Shown piece by piece: positions 43,060 through 51,959 of a stretch of DNA of 64,000 nt. Positions within the stretch are counted from its first letter, which is position 1. Each line of letters opens with the position of its first letter. This DNA comes from an uncultured Bacteroides sp. (GTDB taxonomy: Bacteria > Bacteroidota > Bacteroidia > Bacteroidales > Bacteroidaceae), in the NCBI GenBank assembly GCA_900553185.1, contig USCT01000007.1:49156-113155 (forward strand). Direction: 5' to 3'. The notes under the pieces are model-generated. The model had not been told where the DNA came from. It made no database searches and saw only the letters and a program-made list of their open reading frames with translations. The position numbers and the translations under genes were made by a program.

Positions 43060-43069
43060 CAAGACATAC
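43060..43069 (+). repeat. right attachment core of the island
   Basis: CAAGACATAC, identical to 22,551-22,560. Native esterase sequence resumes at 43,070. Confidence 0.85.
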
Positions 43070-43390
43070 GGATACCAAAGTATTGCTGCCGATTATCCTA
43101 CCTACCGCAGCATGGACATTCATGGTGATACCGCCGAAATTACTTTCGACCATGCCAGCGACGGATTCAGTCCCTGGTCCGGTATCGAAGGTTTCGAAAT
43201 AGCCGGAGCCGACCAGGTATTCTATCCGGCTACCGCCACACTCGACACGAACAAGAAAACGATTCTGGTGAAATCGGACAAGGTGAAAGAACCGGTAGCC
43301 GTACGTTACTGTTTCCGGAACTTCCAGACAGGCAATCTGAAAAACCACCGGGGAATGCCGGTCATTCCGTTCCGGACAGACCAGTGGTAA
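43061..43390 (+). pseudogene. sialate O-acetylesterase, 3' part
   Basis: Continues the frame of the 5' part: Lys-Thr-Tyr (shared core), then GYQSIAADYPTYRSMDIHG, the beta-sandwich strand ITFDHASDGFSPW, and the C-terminus GMPVIPFRTDQW before TAA. A GTG at 43,040 in island DNA opens the frame but lacks any promoter evidence and would give only 116 residues without a catalytic centre, so I treat it as a fragment. Confidence 0.88.
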
Positions 43391-43447
43391 AAGACGCAAA
43401 AAAACAAACGTTTGTCTTACTCTTCACGAACGTTCATTCCAGCACAG

Positions 43448-43486
43448 ACGTCCTCATGTTTGAAACAAAACGTGAGGACGTTTTTT
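43448..43486 (+). terminator. terminator of the interrupted esterase operon
   Basis: ACGTCCTCA/TGAGGACGT stem with a 16-nt loop and a TTTTTT tail. Confidence 0.85.
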
Positions 43487-43556
43487 CAGCCCGAAAAAAC
43501 AATCTGACAATCAGCGCAATAGACACAAACAAAGTATAACTCACCATAAATAATAA

Positions 43557-43590
43557 AAATCCTGAGAAGTATATGGACTTCCCAGGATTT
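43557..43590 (-). terminator. terminator of the GH3 gene
   Basis: Read leftward, AAATCCTG and CAGGATTT pair, then TTATTATTTA follows. It lies 47 bp beyond the GH3 stop codon. Confidence 0.65.
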
Positions 43591-43636
43591 ACATCTTTTT
43601 ACCTGATAAAAACTAAAAAACTTACAAACCTCTACA

Positions 43637-45988
43637 TTACAGAATTTTATTCGGTGTATCCCAAATCTTAGTTGCCGTACACTGCAGGTCAATCCACTGG
43701 TCACCACATTTAATCTTGAAATCTCCCTGCTCCAGCCTCCATTTTCCGTCATAGCCTACAAAGGCCAAATCACTGCCTTTCAGCTTCAAGGTTACAGTCT
43801 TGGTTTCGCCCGGCCGCAGTTCGATTTTCTCGAAATTACGCAGACGGATGTTGTCGGGAGTACTGCTGGCCACCATATCCTTAGAGAAGAGCAGCACACT
43901 TTCCTTTCCGGCTACCTTTCCTGTATTGGTCACATCGACTGTAAACGTCAGTTCATCATCGGCTGTAAACTGAGATTTATCCACTTTCAGGTTACCGTAG
44001 TGATAAGTAGTATAACTCAAGCCGAAGCCGAACGGCCATTGTACATCCATCACGGCATCGTAGTTATAATTACCACCCATCTGACCAATGTTCTCACAAG
44101 GCTTGTAATCGTATGTAGCCAGTGAATTGATATATTTCGGATAAGTGAACGGCATCTTCGCACTGAAATTGGCATCACCGGCCAACAGGTTAGCCAAAGC
44201 GTCTCCACCGTAATTACCCGGCAACATAACATTGATGACAGCCTTGGCCAGCGGTTCGATATCGTTGATGATACGCGGACGCCCCTGGTTCAATACCAGT
44301 ATCACAGGCTTTCCGGTAGCGGCCAATGCCTTCACCAGGTTGCGCTGGTTGACGGACATCGTCAGGTCATTCATGTTACCCGGAGTCTCACAATAGGAAT
44401 TTTCACCCACACAAGCGATAATGACATCGGCCTGGGCAGCCGCCATAACCGACTTCTCGATTTCCGGCGTATTTTCTTCCCACCAGTTATCATTCTTATA
44501 AGGAGCGTATGTCACTCCCGGTTCATAAATGATATTTTCCTTTCCATATTTGTTACAAAGCGCTTCATAAATGGTATGATATGCTTGTGCAAATTCGTCT
44601 GCCCGATGTCCTTGCCAACTGTAAGACCAGCCCCCGTTCAGGCAACGCATGGAATTGGCATTCGGACCGGCCAGCAAAATTTTCTTTCCCATAGCCAGAG
44701 GCAGAATGTTTTCTTCATTCTTCAGGAGTACTTCCGACTCTTCAGCAGCCTGTAATGCATCGGCAGCAAATTCGGCCGAACCGAACTTGTCATAAGACTT
44801 AATGTCCCAATCGGGTTTCTCGAACAATCCCAACCGGTATTTCAACCGAAGGACACGGGCTACCGCATCGTCAATGCGGCTCATCGGTACCTCACCTTCC
44901 TCGACCAGTTCTTTCAGATAATCGCAGAAACTGACTTCGTATGGCACCATCGACATATCGATACCGGCATTGATGGCAATCTTGATGGCTTCCTTCTTTG
45001 TAGCGGCAATGTGATCGCGCGTACAAAGATTATTGATGTCTGCCCAGTCGGTTACAATCATACCGTCCCAGTTCAAATCATGCTTCAGCCAGTCCGTCAA
45101 CAGTTCCTTATTGGCATGGAAAGGCATTCCGTTATCCACAGCCGAATTGACCATCAGTGAAAGGGCACCGGCCCTGATGGCTGCCAGGAAAGGAGCGAAA
45201 TGTTTCTCACGCAAGTCTGTACGGGAAATGGCTGAAGGAGTACGGTCTTTACCTGAAACCGGAACACCGTATCCCATATAATGTTTCACACAAGCGGCTA
45301 CATGGTTCGGTCCGATGTGGTTCGGGTCAGTACCCTGAAAACCCTGAATAGCGGCTACTCCCATTTCCGCATTCACATAACAGTCTTCGCCATAGTTTTC
45401 CCACATGCGCGGCCAACGCGGGTCACGCCCCAGATCGACGACAGGCGCATACGTCCAGGGAATACATCCGGCTTTCGTCTCGTAGGCCGAAATTTCTGCG
45501 CCGCGACGAGTCAGTTCACGATTGAAAGCAGCCCCCATATTGACTCCCTGCGGAAACAAGGTCCCGTCCAATGTATAGGTCGTTCCGTGAATCTGGTCTA
45601 CACCATAAATACAAGGAATACCGATTTCTTTCATCGACTTTTCCTGAATCTGCTTGATAGCCTTCGCCCAGACCTCCTTCTTCTGGGCCACGCTTAACGG
45701 AACATTCAGAATAGAACCTACCTTATATTTCCCGATAACCGTATCAAGCATGGCCTCACTCAACTTGAAACCATCTTTGCTCCCTGGAAAATCAGTAACG
45801 ACATCCACCGTAATTTCACACATCTGACCGATTTTCTCTTCCAGCGTCATTTTCTTCAACCAGTTCCGGATATTCTGTTCGACAGCCGGATCTGCCGGAA
45901 TAGCCGGTGCTACCTGTTGAGCCACGCCAGCTACATACGAACCGGCGCAAAGGACTGAGGCAAGTGCCAAATTCTTAATTTGCTTCAT
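43637..45988 (-). CDS. glycoside hydrolase family 3 beta-glucosidase (BglX-like)
   Basis: 783 residues with a signal peptide (start MKQIKNLALASVLCAGSYVAG), so periplasmic. GH3 N-terminal barrel: MTLEEKIGQM, VDQIHGTTYT, KHYMGYGVPVSGKDRT, and MIVTDWADIN with the nucleophile Asp in the TDW motif. The C-terminal domain (EESEVLLKNEENILPL) and fibronectin-III-like tail (DVTNTGKVAGKESVLLF) are complete. Acts on beta-linked glucosides or oligosaccharides. A single gene convergent with the esterase operon; it would have been its close neighbour before island insertion. Confidence 0.94.
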   Translation of the reverse strand: MKQIKNLALASVLCAGSYVAGVAQQVAPAIPADPAVEQNIRNWLKKMTLEEKIGQMCEITVDVVTDFPGSKDGFKLSEAMLDTVIGKYKVGSILNVPLSVAQKKEVWAKAIKQIQEKSMKEIGIPCIYGVDQIHGTTYTLDGTLFPQGVNMGAAFNRELTRRGAEISAYETKAGCIPWTYAPVVDLGRDPRWPRMWENYGEDCYVNAEMGVAAIQGFQGTDPNHIGPNHVAACVKHYMGYGVPVSGKDRTPSAISRTDLREKHFAPFLAAIRAGALSLMVNSAVDNGMPFHANKELLTDWLKHDLNWDGMIVTDWADINNLCTRDHIAATKKEAIKIAINAGIDMSMVPYEVSFCDYLKELVEEGEVPMSRIDDAVARVLRLKYRLGLFEKPDWDIKSYDKFGSAEFAADALQAAEESEVLLKNEENILPLAMGKKILLAGPNANSMRCLNGGWSYSWQGHRADEFAQAYHTIYEALCNKYGKENIIYEPGVTYAPYKNDNWWEENTPEIEKSVMAAAQADVIIACVGENSYCETPGNMNDLTMSVNQRNLVKALAATGKPVILVLNQGRPRIINDIEPLAKAVINVMLPGNYGGDALANLLAGDANFSAKMPFTYPKYINSLATYDYKPCENIGQMGGNYNYDAVMDVQWPFGFGLSYTTYHYGNLKVDKSQFTADDELTFTVDVTNTGKVAGKESVLLFSKDMVASSTPDNIRLRNFEKIELRPGETKTVTLKLKGSDLAFVGYDGKWRLEQGDFKIKCGDQWIDLQCTATKIWDTPNKIL

Positions 45989-46236
45989 GTTTGTTCATTT
46001 ACGTTTAAAAATTAGATTATCCGATTAATACAAAGAGCCGTTCAGAATCTGATTTTTTCAAACGACATCCAGAAACATTCCAGTCGTTCCATAAAAGAAT
46101 AACCCTGCATACAGCTGTACAAAAGTAAAAAGTATTCTACGATGTTTCTCATACTTTTTTACCCAAGCCTGATACTTATTTACAGTTAATTTCATAAAAA
46201 ACACTAATAAGAGGGAGAACCTATACATAATTTCGT

Positions 46237-46244
46237 TAAATTTG
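46237..46244 (+). promoter_or_regulatory. -7 element of the GH109-type gene
   Basis: TAAATTTG, a perfect TAnnTTTG, 29 bp before the ATG at 46,274. No clear -33. Confidence 0.55.
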
Positions 46245-46273
46245 AAACTCGAAATAAACAATTGCTAAACATT

Positions 46274-47854
46274 ATGAAAAACCTTTCTAATCTGTTTTTG
46301 AGTGCATGCGCATGTATTACATTGGCAATCACTCCAGTAAACACACAAGCCCAGTCTTTATCTCCTTCTACCCAATGGCACTGGGACAAAGGAACCATCG
46401 TAATCGATACTCCCGAACGCCCGGCAGGACAAGAACCTGTTCTCGGACTGACTGTTCCTAAAATGAGTGTAGTACGAGTAGGATTCGTAGGACTTGGTAT
46501 GCGTGGCCCGGGTGCAGTAGAACGTTTTACCTACATTCCGGGAGTAGACATCGTTGCATTATGCGACTATGAACCCGAACGTGCCGAAAACTGCCAAAAA
46601 TTCTTGCGCAAAGCCAGCCTGCCAAAAGCTGACGTATACTCTGGTGCCGAAGGATACAAAGCATTGTGCGAACGTGAAGACATCGACCTGGTATATATCG
46701 CAACAGACTGGGATCATCATTTCCCGGTAGCCAAATATGCATTGGAACACGGCAAGAACGTAGCCATCGAGGTTCCGTCTGCCATGAATCTGGAACAATG
46801 CTGGGAACTGATCAACCTGAGTGAAAAGACCCGCAAACACTGTATGATTCTGGAAAACTGCTGCTATGACTGGTTCGAAATGAACACCCTGAACATGGCA
46901 CAACACGGAGTATTCGGTGAAATCTTACGCGCACAAGGAGCTTATATCCATAACCTGAACGAATTCTGGCCGTATTACTGGAAAAACGGCAAGGATGACA
47001 AACTGGGATGGCGTCTGCGTTATAACATGGAAAACCGTGGAGACGTTTACGCTACTCACGGCCTGGGCCCTGTCGCTCAAGCATTGAACATTCACCGTGG
47101 TGACCGTATGGCAACTTTGGTAGCCATGGATACCAAATCCGTTATCGGTAAAGAACTGGTAGAAAAAGCCAGCGGTGAAGCCTGCGAAAACTTCCGTAAC
47201 GGCGACCACTCTACTACCTTGATCCGTACAGCCAACGGAAAAGTTATCGAAATCCAACATGACGTTATGACTCCTCAGCCGTATAACCGTCTGTATCAAT
47301 TGACCGGTACAAAAGGCTTCGCCAACAAATACCCGATTGAAGGTTATGCAGTAGACGCAGATCAGATGAGCGCATCCGGCGTACAGCCTCAAGTAGACAA
47401 TCTGAGCGCACACTCTTTCTTACCGAAAGAAGAAATGGAAGCACTGGTTGCCAAATACCAGCACCCGATTCTGAAGAAATACGGCGAAATGGCTAAGGAA
47501 GTAGGTGGACACGGAGGTATGGACTTCATCATGGACAGCCGTCTGGTTTACTGCTTACAGAACGGACTTCCACTGGATATGGATGTATACGACCTGGCAG
47601 AATGGTGTTCACTGGCCGAACTGGGTGCCATCTCTATGGACAACGGTTGTGCCGCTGTTGCTTTCCCTGACTTTACACGTGGTCACTGGAACGACGTAAA
47701 AGGATTCAAACACGCATTCGCTACTCCGGAAGCTGAAGCTGAAGCAATGAAAGCTGCAGAAGAAGCTACAGCAAAACTGAAAGAAGAGGGTGCCAAAGAA
47801 TGGGCTAAAATAGCTAAGAAGGAAGCTAAAGAAGCTAAAAAAGCTAAGAAATAA
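46274..47854 (+). CDS. GH109-type Gfo/Idh/MocA glycosidase, exported
   Basis: 526 residues. Signal peptide MKNLSNLFLSACACITLAI. A Rossmann NAD-binding domain carries VRVGFVGLGMRGPGAVERF, DLVYIATDWDHHF and KNVAIEVPSA. The Oxidored-like C-terminal domain has YATHGLGPVAQALNI, typical of GH109 alpha-N-acetylgalactosaminidases that use NAD in an oxidation-elimination mechanism. The last 35 residues are Ala/Lys/Glu-rich and look like a free helix added to the family core. ATG 46,274 is preferred over TTG 46,262. Confidence 0.88.
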   Translation: MKNLSNLFLSACACITLAITPVNTQAQSLSPSTQWHWDKGTIVIDTPERPAGQEPVLGLTVPKMSVVRVGFVGLGMRGPGAVERFTYIPGVDIVALCDYEPERAENCQKFLRKASLPKADVYSGAEGYKALCEREDIDLVYIATDWDHHFPVAKYALEHGKNVAIEVPSAMNLEQCWELINLSEKTRKHCMILENCCYDWFEMNTLNMAQHGVFGEILRAQGAYIHNLNEFWPYYWKNGKDDKLGWRLRYNMENRGDVYATHGLGPVAQALNIHRGDRMATLVAMDTKSVIGKELVEKASGEACENFRNGDHSTTLIRTANGKVIEIQHDVMTPQPYNRLYQLTGTKGFANKYPIEGYAVDADQMSASGVQPQVDNLSAHSFLPKEEMEALVAKYQHPILKKYGEMAKEVGGHGGMDFIMDSRLVYCLQNGLPLDMDVYDLAEWCSLAELGAISMDNGCAAVAFPDFTRGHWNDVKGFKHAFATPEAEAEAMKAAEEATAKLKEEGAKEWAKIAKKEAKEAKKAKK

Positions 47855-47885
47855 AAGCTCCTGATTCACTCCCGATAAAGATACG

Positions 47886-47929
47886 AACGGGCTGCTCTCC
47901 ATCATTTGGATAGCAGCCCGTTTCTGTTT
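47886..47929 (+). terminator. terminator of the GH109-type gene
   Basis: AACGGGCTGCT/AGCAGCCCGTT perfect 11-bp stem, 15-nt loop, then TCTGTTT. Confidence 0.85.
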
Positions 47930-48027
47930 GGATTACAAAAATATACATTTAAACAAAATAAGATACAAAAATGACTTTTTCAACTGATTAAGAGTTCCTT
48001 TTGGTTAGAATATCTATGAGAAAATTC

Positions 48028-48035
48028 TATTTTTG
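48028..48035 (+). promoter_or_regulatory. -7 element of the AraC-type gene
   Basis: TATTTTTG, perfect, 30 bp before the ATG at 48,066. TTTG at 48,000-48,003 lies 24 bp upstream, slightly far for a -33. Confidence 0.5.
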
Positions 48036-48065
48036 CACGGGAAACTAATAAAAGAAGAAAAAGGC

Positions 48066-49163
48066 ATGGGAATCTTGTACCTGTCAGTAGAACTGGCATT
48101 TGATATGTTGACCTGTATTATCGGGTGTATCCTGATCTTTCAAGCAAAAGACAATTATCAGAAACGTTATTGGGGAATAATCGCTACCTGTATAGGAGCT
48201 GTATTTATTTGGGAGAACATAGGCTGGCTAATGATTGTAACAGAAACGCCAAGTTACCGTTTCACAGATTTATTGAGCATAGAGAAAATGCTGAAATGGT
48301 ACATTCCGGCTAGTATCGTCTGCCTTTTCCCTACAGCTTCCCTGTGTCCGGGATATTTAACCCCGTTTCGGATCTTAATTCTGCAGTTATTTCCACTCGT
48401 CACCGTAACTACCGGATTAAGCTATCTAGGCTTTAACGGACATCTCACCCCTATCATGTCTCTTGCACAGATTCTCCCGAATCTGGAGAAAACAGATGTA
48501 CTACTTAGAAGCATTATTTTCCTGATAACCATTATCACACCAACAGCTTTCGCGCTTTATCCCATCATCCACCATGGAGCCTATCGGAAAATCAACAAAG
48601 AGATGTATCTGTTTATCGGGTTCATGTTTTTGTTCCTTATTATATACATTCTGTTCACATTGAGCATCAATGAATTCATATTCAATTTGTTTGGAATTAC
48701 AGCTATCACCTTTACCCTGCTGTTTTCTTTTGAATACTTGTTCAATGAGAATCCATTCTCTACACATACACAAATGCTTTATAATGGAGATTCTCAGCAT
48801 AAACTACATTCGGAACAGCAATCAGATGTACAGGTCCTTCCTCTGTTCGGTATCATAGAGAATACCCTCAAGCAAAGTCTGGCATTTACCAATCAGGATT
48901 ATAGTATCAGGGACTTGGCAGAAATCCTGAAGCAGAAAGAATCTGCAGTTTCTGAAGCAATCAAAAGCAGCGGATATACCGGTTTCCGAGAATATATCTG
49001 TTCGTTACGCCTGGAATATTTCAAGGAACTGGCAGATACCTGCCCGGAAAAGAACATCAAAGAACTGATGTTTCAGTGCGGGTTTACTTCACGTTCCACT
49101 TTTTATAGGAATTTCATGAAAAAATACGGAGTATCTCCTTTGAAATATCTGGAGAAACAATAA
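48066..49163 (+). CDS. membrane-anchored AraC-family regulator
   Basis: 365 residues. The N-terminal 220 residues hold about six or seven hydrophobic segments (ELAFDMLTCIIGCILIF; IIFLITIITPTAFALYP; FIGFMFLFLIIYILFTL). The C-terminal 100 residues are an AraC-type double HTH: DYSIRDLAEILKQKESAVSEAIKSSG, then IKELMFQCGFTSRSTFYRNFMKKYGVSP. A membrane-bound sensor-regulator, found in Bacteroidetes. Start at 48,066 rests on the -7 element overlapping the longer frame. Its target may be the downstream barrel gene or itself. Confidence 0.82.
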   Translation: MGILYLSVELAFDMLTCIIGCILIFQAKDNYQKRYWGIIATCIGAVFIWENIGWLMIVTETPSYRFTDLLSIEKMLKWYIPASIVCLFPTASLCPGYLTPFRILILQLFPLVTVTTGLSYLGFNGHLTPIMSLAQILPNLEKTDVLLRSIIFLITIITPTAFALYPIIHHGAYRKINKEMYLFIGFMFLFLIIYILFTLSINEFIFNLFGITAITFTLLFSFEYLFNENPFSTHTQMLYNGDSQHKLHSEQQSDVQVLPLFGIIENTLKQSLAFTNQDYSIRDLAEILKQKESAVSEAIKSSGYTGFREYICSLRLEYFKELADTCPEKNIKELMFQCGFTSRSTFYRNFMKKYGVSPLKYLEKQ

Positions 49164-49286
49164 AGTCTCTCACTGTAGCTGTCTCAAAAGGCAAAAGAAT
49201 GTGTTTCATATAATTAAAAGTGTCTCATTCCAAGTAAATGAGACACTTTCGTTATCGCCATTTGTCTATAGAATCAATATTTTCCA

Positions 49287-49294
49287 TAGCTTTG
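49287..49294 (+). promoter_or_regulatory. -7 element of the barrel gene
   Basis: TAGCTTTG, perfect, 42 bp before the ATG at 49,337. TTTG at 49,261-49,264 is 22 bp upstream and could be the -33. Confidence 0.55.
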
Positions 49295-49336
49295 TGTCAC
49301 ACAATCCATCTAATACTAATCAAAAAAACAAAGGCT

Positions 49337-49837
49337 ATGAAAAAATTATTTCTATTAACTGTAATGTGCTGTATCACATCGATAACAGCGTTTGCACAAG
49401 AGAACAAATGGGGAGCAGGAGTAAACATTGGTTATGGAACTGATATTTCTAAACCATTTATAGGTGTGAGAGCACAATATGACATTATTGAACAACTCAG
49501 TATAGCCCCATCCTTCAATTACTATTTCAAAAGTTCGGAGGACTTCGGTTATGGTGAAGAAGTTGATTATAATTATTGGGACATCAATGTAGATGTACAC
49601 TGGAATGTATTGCATGGTGAAAGCTTCAAATTATATCCTTTGGTAGGTCTTACATACATGCACGGGAAAGCATCTTATGATGGAGAAAGCGCATCGGACA
49701 GCTGGGTTGGAGCCAACATCGGCGTAGGAGCACAACTTAATCTCGGTACCAATTGGGCAGTCGGATTAGAAGCCAAATATCAGATTATCGAAGGCGGCCA
49801 GTTCGTCCCGATGGCAATGATTATGTATAAATTCTAA
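49337..49837 (+). CDS. small outer-membrane beta-barrel protein
   Basis: 166 residues. Signal peptide MKKLFLLTVMCCITSITAFA-Q. The rest alternates polar and hydrophobic residues as in an eight-stranded barrel (GAGVNIGYG, SIAPSFNYYF, NVDVHWNVL, FKLYPLVGLTY, AVGLEAKYQI) and ends in Phe (MIMYKF), the usual outer-membrane assembly signal. Similar to the outer membrane protein beta-barrel family (OmpX/PorT-like). Function unknown. Confidence 0.82.
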   Translation: MKKLFLLTVMCCITSITAFAQENKWGAGVNIGYGTDISKPFIGVRAQYDIIEQLSIAPSFNYYFKSSEDFGYGEEVDYNYWDINVDVHWNVLHGESFKLYPLVGLTYMHGKASYDGESASDSWVGANIGVGAQLNLGTNWAVGLEAKYQIIEGGQFVPMAMIMYKF

Positions 49838-49883
49838 GTTTTTGTCTGACAAATTATATTACGCTGTGAAGCGCTTGTCTGTA

Positions 49884-49923
49884 ACATACCTTGGGCCCAA
49901 AAGCCCGAGGTATGTCGTTTTTT
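49884..49923. terminator. bidirectional terminator between barrel gene and proB
   Basis: ACATACCTTGGGC pairs with GCCCGAGGTATGT (one mismatch near the loop), then CGTTTTTT. Genes on both sides converge on it. Confidence 0.85.
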
Positions 49924-51005
49924 CATTCCAGATACAGATAATCATAATGTACCAGCGGCCGCTGACCATGCATTCCTTGCATTTCACGGGCCTCATCTGA
50001 ATCAACCCCAATTCTTCCAACACCAATCTGGCGTCCCTGAGCATCCATGATTTTAACCAAATCGTCTTTTTCAAAATCACCCTCGATACGAATGACTCCT
50101 ACCGGCAACAGACTGACCGCTTTTTTACCCTTCAAGGCTTTTACAGCCTGTTCATTCAGATGCAGTTCACCCTTGGCAAACCCTTCGCTGTGTGCAATCC
50201 ATTTCTTCACACTTGAAACATCCGATGCTGCCGGAATGAACCGGGTACAGACAGTCGTCTCCGGATGTTGCAAGATATCAATCAAAATATTGTCTTTTTT
50301 TCCGTTGGCAATGATAACCGCTATACCTTCATCGGCCACTTTGCGGGCAATCGTAGTTTTCGTCAGCATTCCACCACGGCCAAATCCGGATTTTTCTGTC
50401 TGTATATAGTCTGACAAATCTTTCCCTTGCTCTACTTCCCGAATTACAACTGTTCCGGGCTGCGAGGGTGCTCCATTATAAATGCCGTCGATATTACTCA
50501 GAATAATCAGTGCCTGCATATCCATCATCGAAGCGATCATTCCCGAAAGTTCATCATTATCAGTGAACATCAGTTCTGTAACCGAAATGGTATCGTTTTC
50601 ATTCACAATCGGAATCACACCATTATCCAACATAACCCGCATGCAATTGCGCTGATTCAAATAATGCCTACGCGTAGAAAAACTTTCCTTGGTCGTAAGT
50701 ACCTGCCCTACCGCAATACCATGCTCCCTGAAAAGCTCATAATAACGATTAATCAGTTTGGCCTGTCCCACTGCCGAAAAAAGCTGTCGCTGATCCACAC
50801 TATCCAGCTTCCGGAAAGGTTTAATCTCACTACGGCCGGAAGCAACCGCCCCCGAAGACACCAGAACAATTTCCACACCTGCCTTATATAATTCGGCTAC
50901 CTGATCAACCAAAGCAGACATCCGGGTTATATCCAGCGTACCGTCTTTCCGGGTCAACACATTACTGCCTATCTTAACCGCTACCTTTGTATACTGATTC
51001 TTCAT
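49923..51005 (-). CDS. proB: glutamate 5-kinase ProB
   Basis: First enzyme of proline synthesis: ATP plus glutamate to glutamyl-5-phosphate. It is 360 residues with an amino-acid kinase domain (AVKIGSNVLT, VLVSSGAVASG, VNENDTISV, DNDELSG, GRGGMLTK) and a C-terminal PUA domain (GELHLNEQAVKALKGKKAVSLLPVGV). proA is not in the window. It lies near the arginine cluster, but separately and on the other strand. Confidence 0.95.
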   Translation of the reverse strand: MKNQYTKVAVKIGSNVLTRKDGTLDITRMSALVDQVAELYKAGVEIVLVSSGAVASGRSEIKPFRKLDSVDQRQLFSAVGQAKLINRYYELFREHGIAVGQVLTTKESFSTRRHYLNQRNCMRVMLDNGVIPIVNENDTISVTELMFTDNDELSGMIASMMDMQALIILSNIDGIYNGAPSQPGTVVIREVEQGKDLSDYIQTEKSGFGRGGMLTKTTIARKVADEGIAVIIANGKKDNILIDILQHPETTVCTRFIPAASDVSSVKKWIAHSEGFAKGELHLNEQAVKALKGKKAVSLLPVGVIRIEGDFEKDDLVKIMDAQGRQIGVGRIGVDSDEAREMQGMHGQRPLVHYDYLYLE

Positions 51006-51037
51006 AAGAATACTTGCTTTAAATTTATACTGAAAAG

Positions 51038-51045
51038 CAAATATA
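51038..51045 (-). promoter_or_regulatory. -7 element of proB
   Basis: TATATTTG on the minus strand, 33 bp upstream of the proB ATG. It lies back to back with the HAD gene promoter. Confidence 0.55.
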
Positions 51046-51066
51046 GAATTTTTGTGTCAGATTTCG

Positions 51067-51074
51067 TATCTTTG
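51067..51074 (+). promoter_or_regulatory. -7 element of the HAD phosphatase gene
   Basis: TATCTTTG, perfect, 28 bp before the ATG at 51,103. Only 21 bp separate it from the divergent proB -7. Confidence 0.55.
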
Positions 51075-51102
51075 CCGCACAAAACTAACAAAACCACATT
51101 GT

Positions 51103-51882
51103 ATGATCAAAGCTATCTTTTTCGATATTGACGGTACGCTGGTTTCATTCCGTACGCATACGGTACCGGAATCCACCCGAAAAGCCTTAAAACAACTTCG
51201 GGCACAAGGAATAAAACTATTTATCGCTACCGGACGTCCCAAACTACTGATAAACAATCTGAGCGATCTGGACTTCGACGGATATGTTACACTGAACGGC
51301 GCATACTGCTTTACCGCCGACCAGCACGATATTTATAAAGGAAGTATTCCACGCTGTGACATCGAACGTTTAGCCCGTTATTGCCAGAATCACGATTACC
51401 CGTTTGTCTTTGTACACGACAACGAATGGTTTATTACACGCGTAAATTCAGACGTAGAGGAAATAAGCCGACTGATCAATATACCTGTCCCACCTGTACA
51501 ACCGATAGAAAAAGCTCTGCACTCAGAAATACTACAAACCATGGGCTATTTCAAGACCGAAGCCGATGATGAAATTTTCCGGGAAATCCTACCTCATTGC
51601 GAACCCATGCGCTGGCATCCGCTTTTTGCCGACATCATTGCCAAAGGAAACAGCAAAAGCCGGGGAATCGACGAAGTGATCGCCTATTATGGAATCAAAC
51701 TGGAAGAAACAATGGCTTTCGGTGATGGCGGGAATGACATTCCCATGCTGAAGCATGCCGGTATCGGAATTGCCATGGGAAATGCGGCCCCTGAAATTCA
51801 GGCAGTCGCCGATTATGTAACCACAAGTGTTGATGAAAACGGTATCTTGAATGCTCTCCGTCACTTCAAATTACTGGAATAA
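51103..51882 (+). CDS. Cof-type HAD phosphatase
   Basis: 259 residues. HAD motifs: FFDIDGTLVSF (nucleophile Asp), IATGRP, a Lys region in AKGNSKSRGIDEV, and FGDGGNDIPMLKHAGIGIAMGNA. The C2B cap places it in the Cof/YbjI group, which dephosphorylates sugar phosphates, flavin or pyridoxal phosphates. Start at 51,103 because the -7 element lies in the longer frame. Confidence 0.9.
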   Translation: MIKAIFFDIDGTLVSFRTHTVPESTRKALKQLRAQGIKLFIATGRPKLLINNLSDLDFDGYVTLNGAYCFTADQHDIYKGSIPRCDIERLARYCQNHDYPFVFVHDNEWFITRVNSDVEEISRLINIPVPPVQPIEKALHSEILQTMGYFKTEADDEIFREILPHCEPMRWHPLFADIIAKGNSKSRGIDEVIAYYGIKLEETMAFGDGGNDIPMLKHAGIGIAMGNAAPEIQAVADYVTTSVDENGILNALRHFKLLE

Positions 51883-51899
51883 TAATATGCATAGATTTC

Positions 51900-51943
51900 A
51901 AATAAATCTGTGAACCGAAAACATACAGTTCACAGATTTATTT
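51900..51943. terminator. bidirectional terminator, HAD gene and methyltransferase
   Basis: AAATAAATCTGTGAAC and GTTCACAGATTTATTT form a perfect 16-bp stem with a 12-nt loop, between convergent genes. Confidence 0.85.
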
Positions 51944-51959
51944 ATACCATCCAATATGA

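Larger units (their letters stand above)
22561..43069. mobile_element. 20.5-kb integrative element inserted in the sialate esterase gene
   Basis: Bounded by a 10-bp direct repeat. Two tandem tyrosine recombinases, an HTH pair and a RhuM-like gene lie at the right end; defence-like cargo fills the rest. Joining the flanks at the repeat restores ...LAYLASCKTY-GYQSIAADYP... in frame. GTTACC motifs occur near both ends. No relaxase, coupling protein or conjugation gene is seen, so movement between cells would need help. The integrase zone looks richer in G+C than the 24-39 kb cargo, suggesting a composite origin. Confidence 0.88.

Noticed and set aside
43040..43390. Independent small gene starting at GTG
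   Set aside because: The sequence from 43,061 is plainly the C-terminus of the interrupted esterase, and the first codons come from island DNA.
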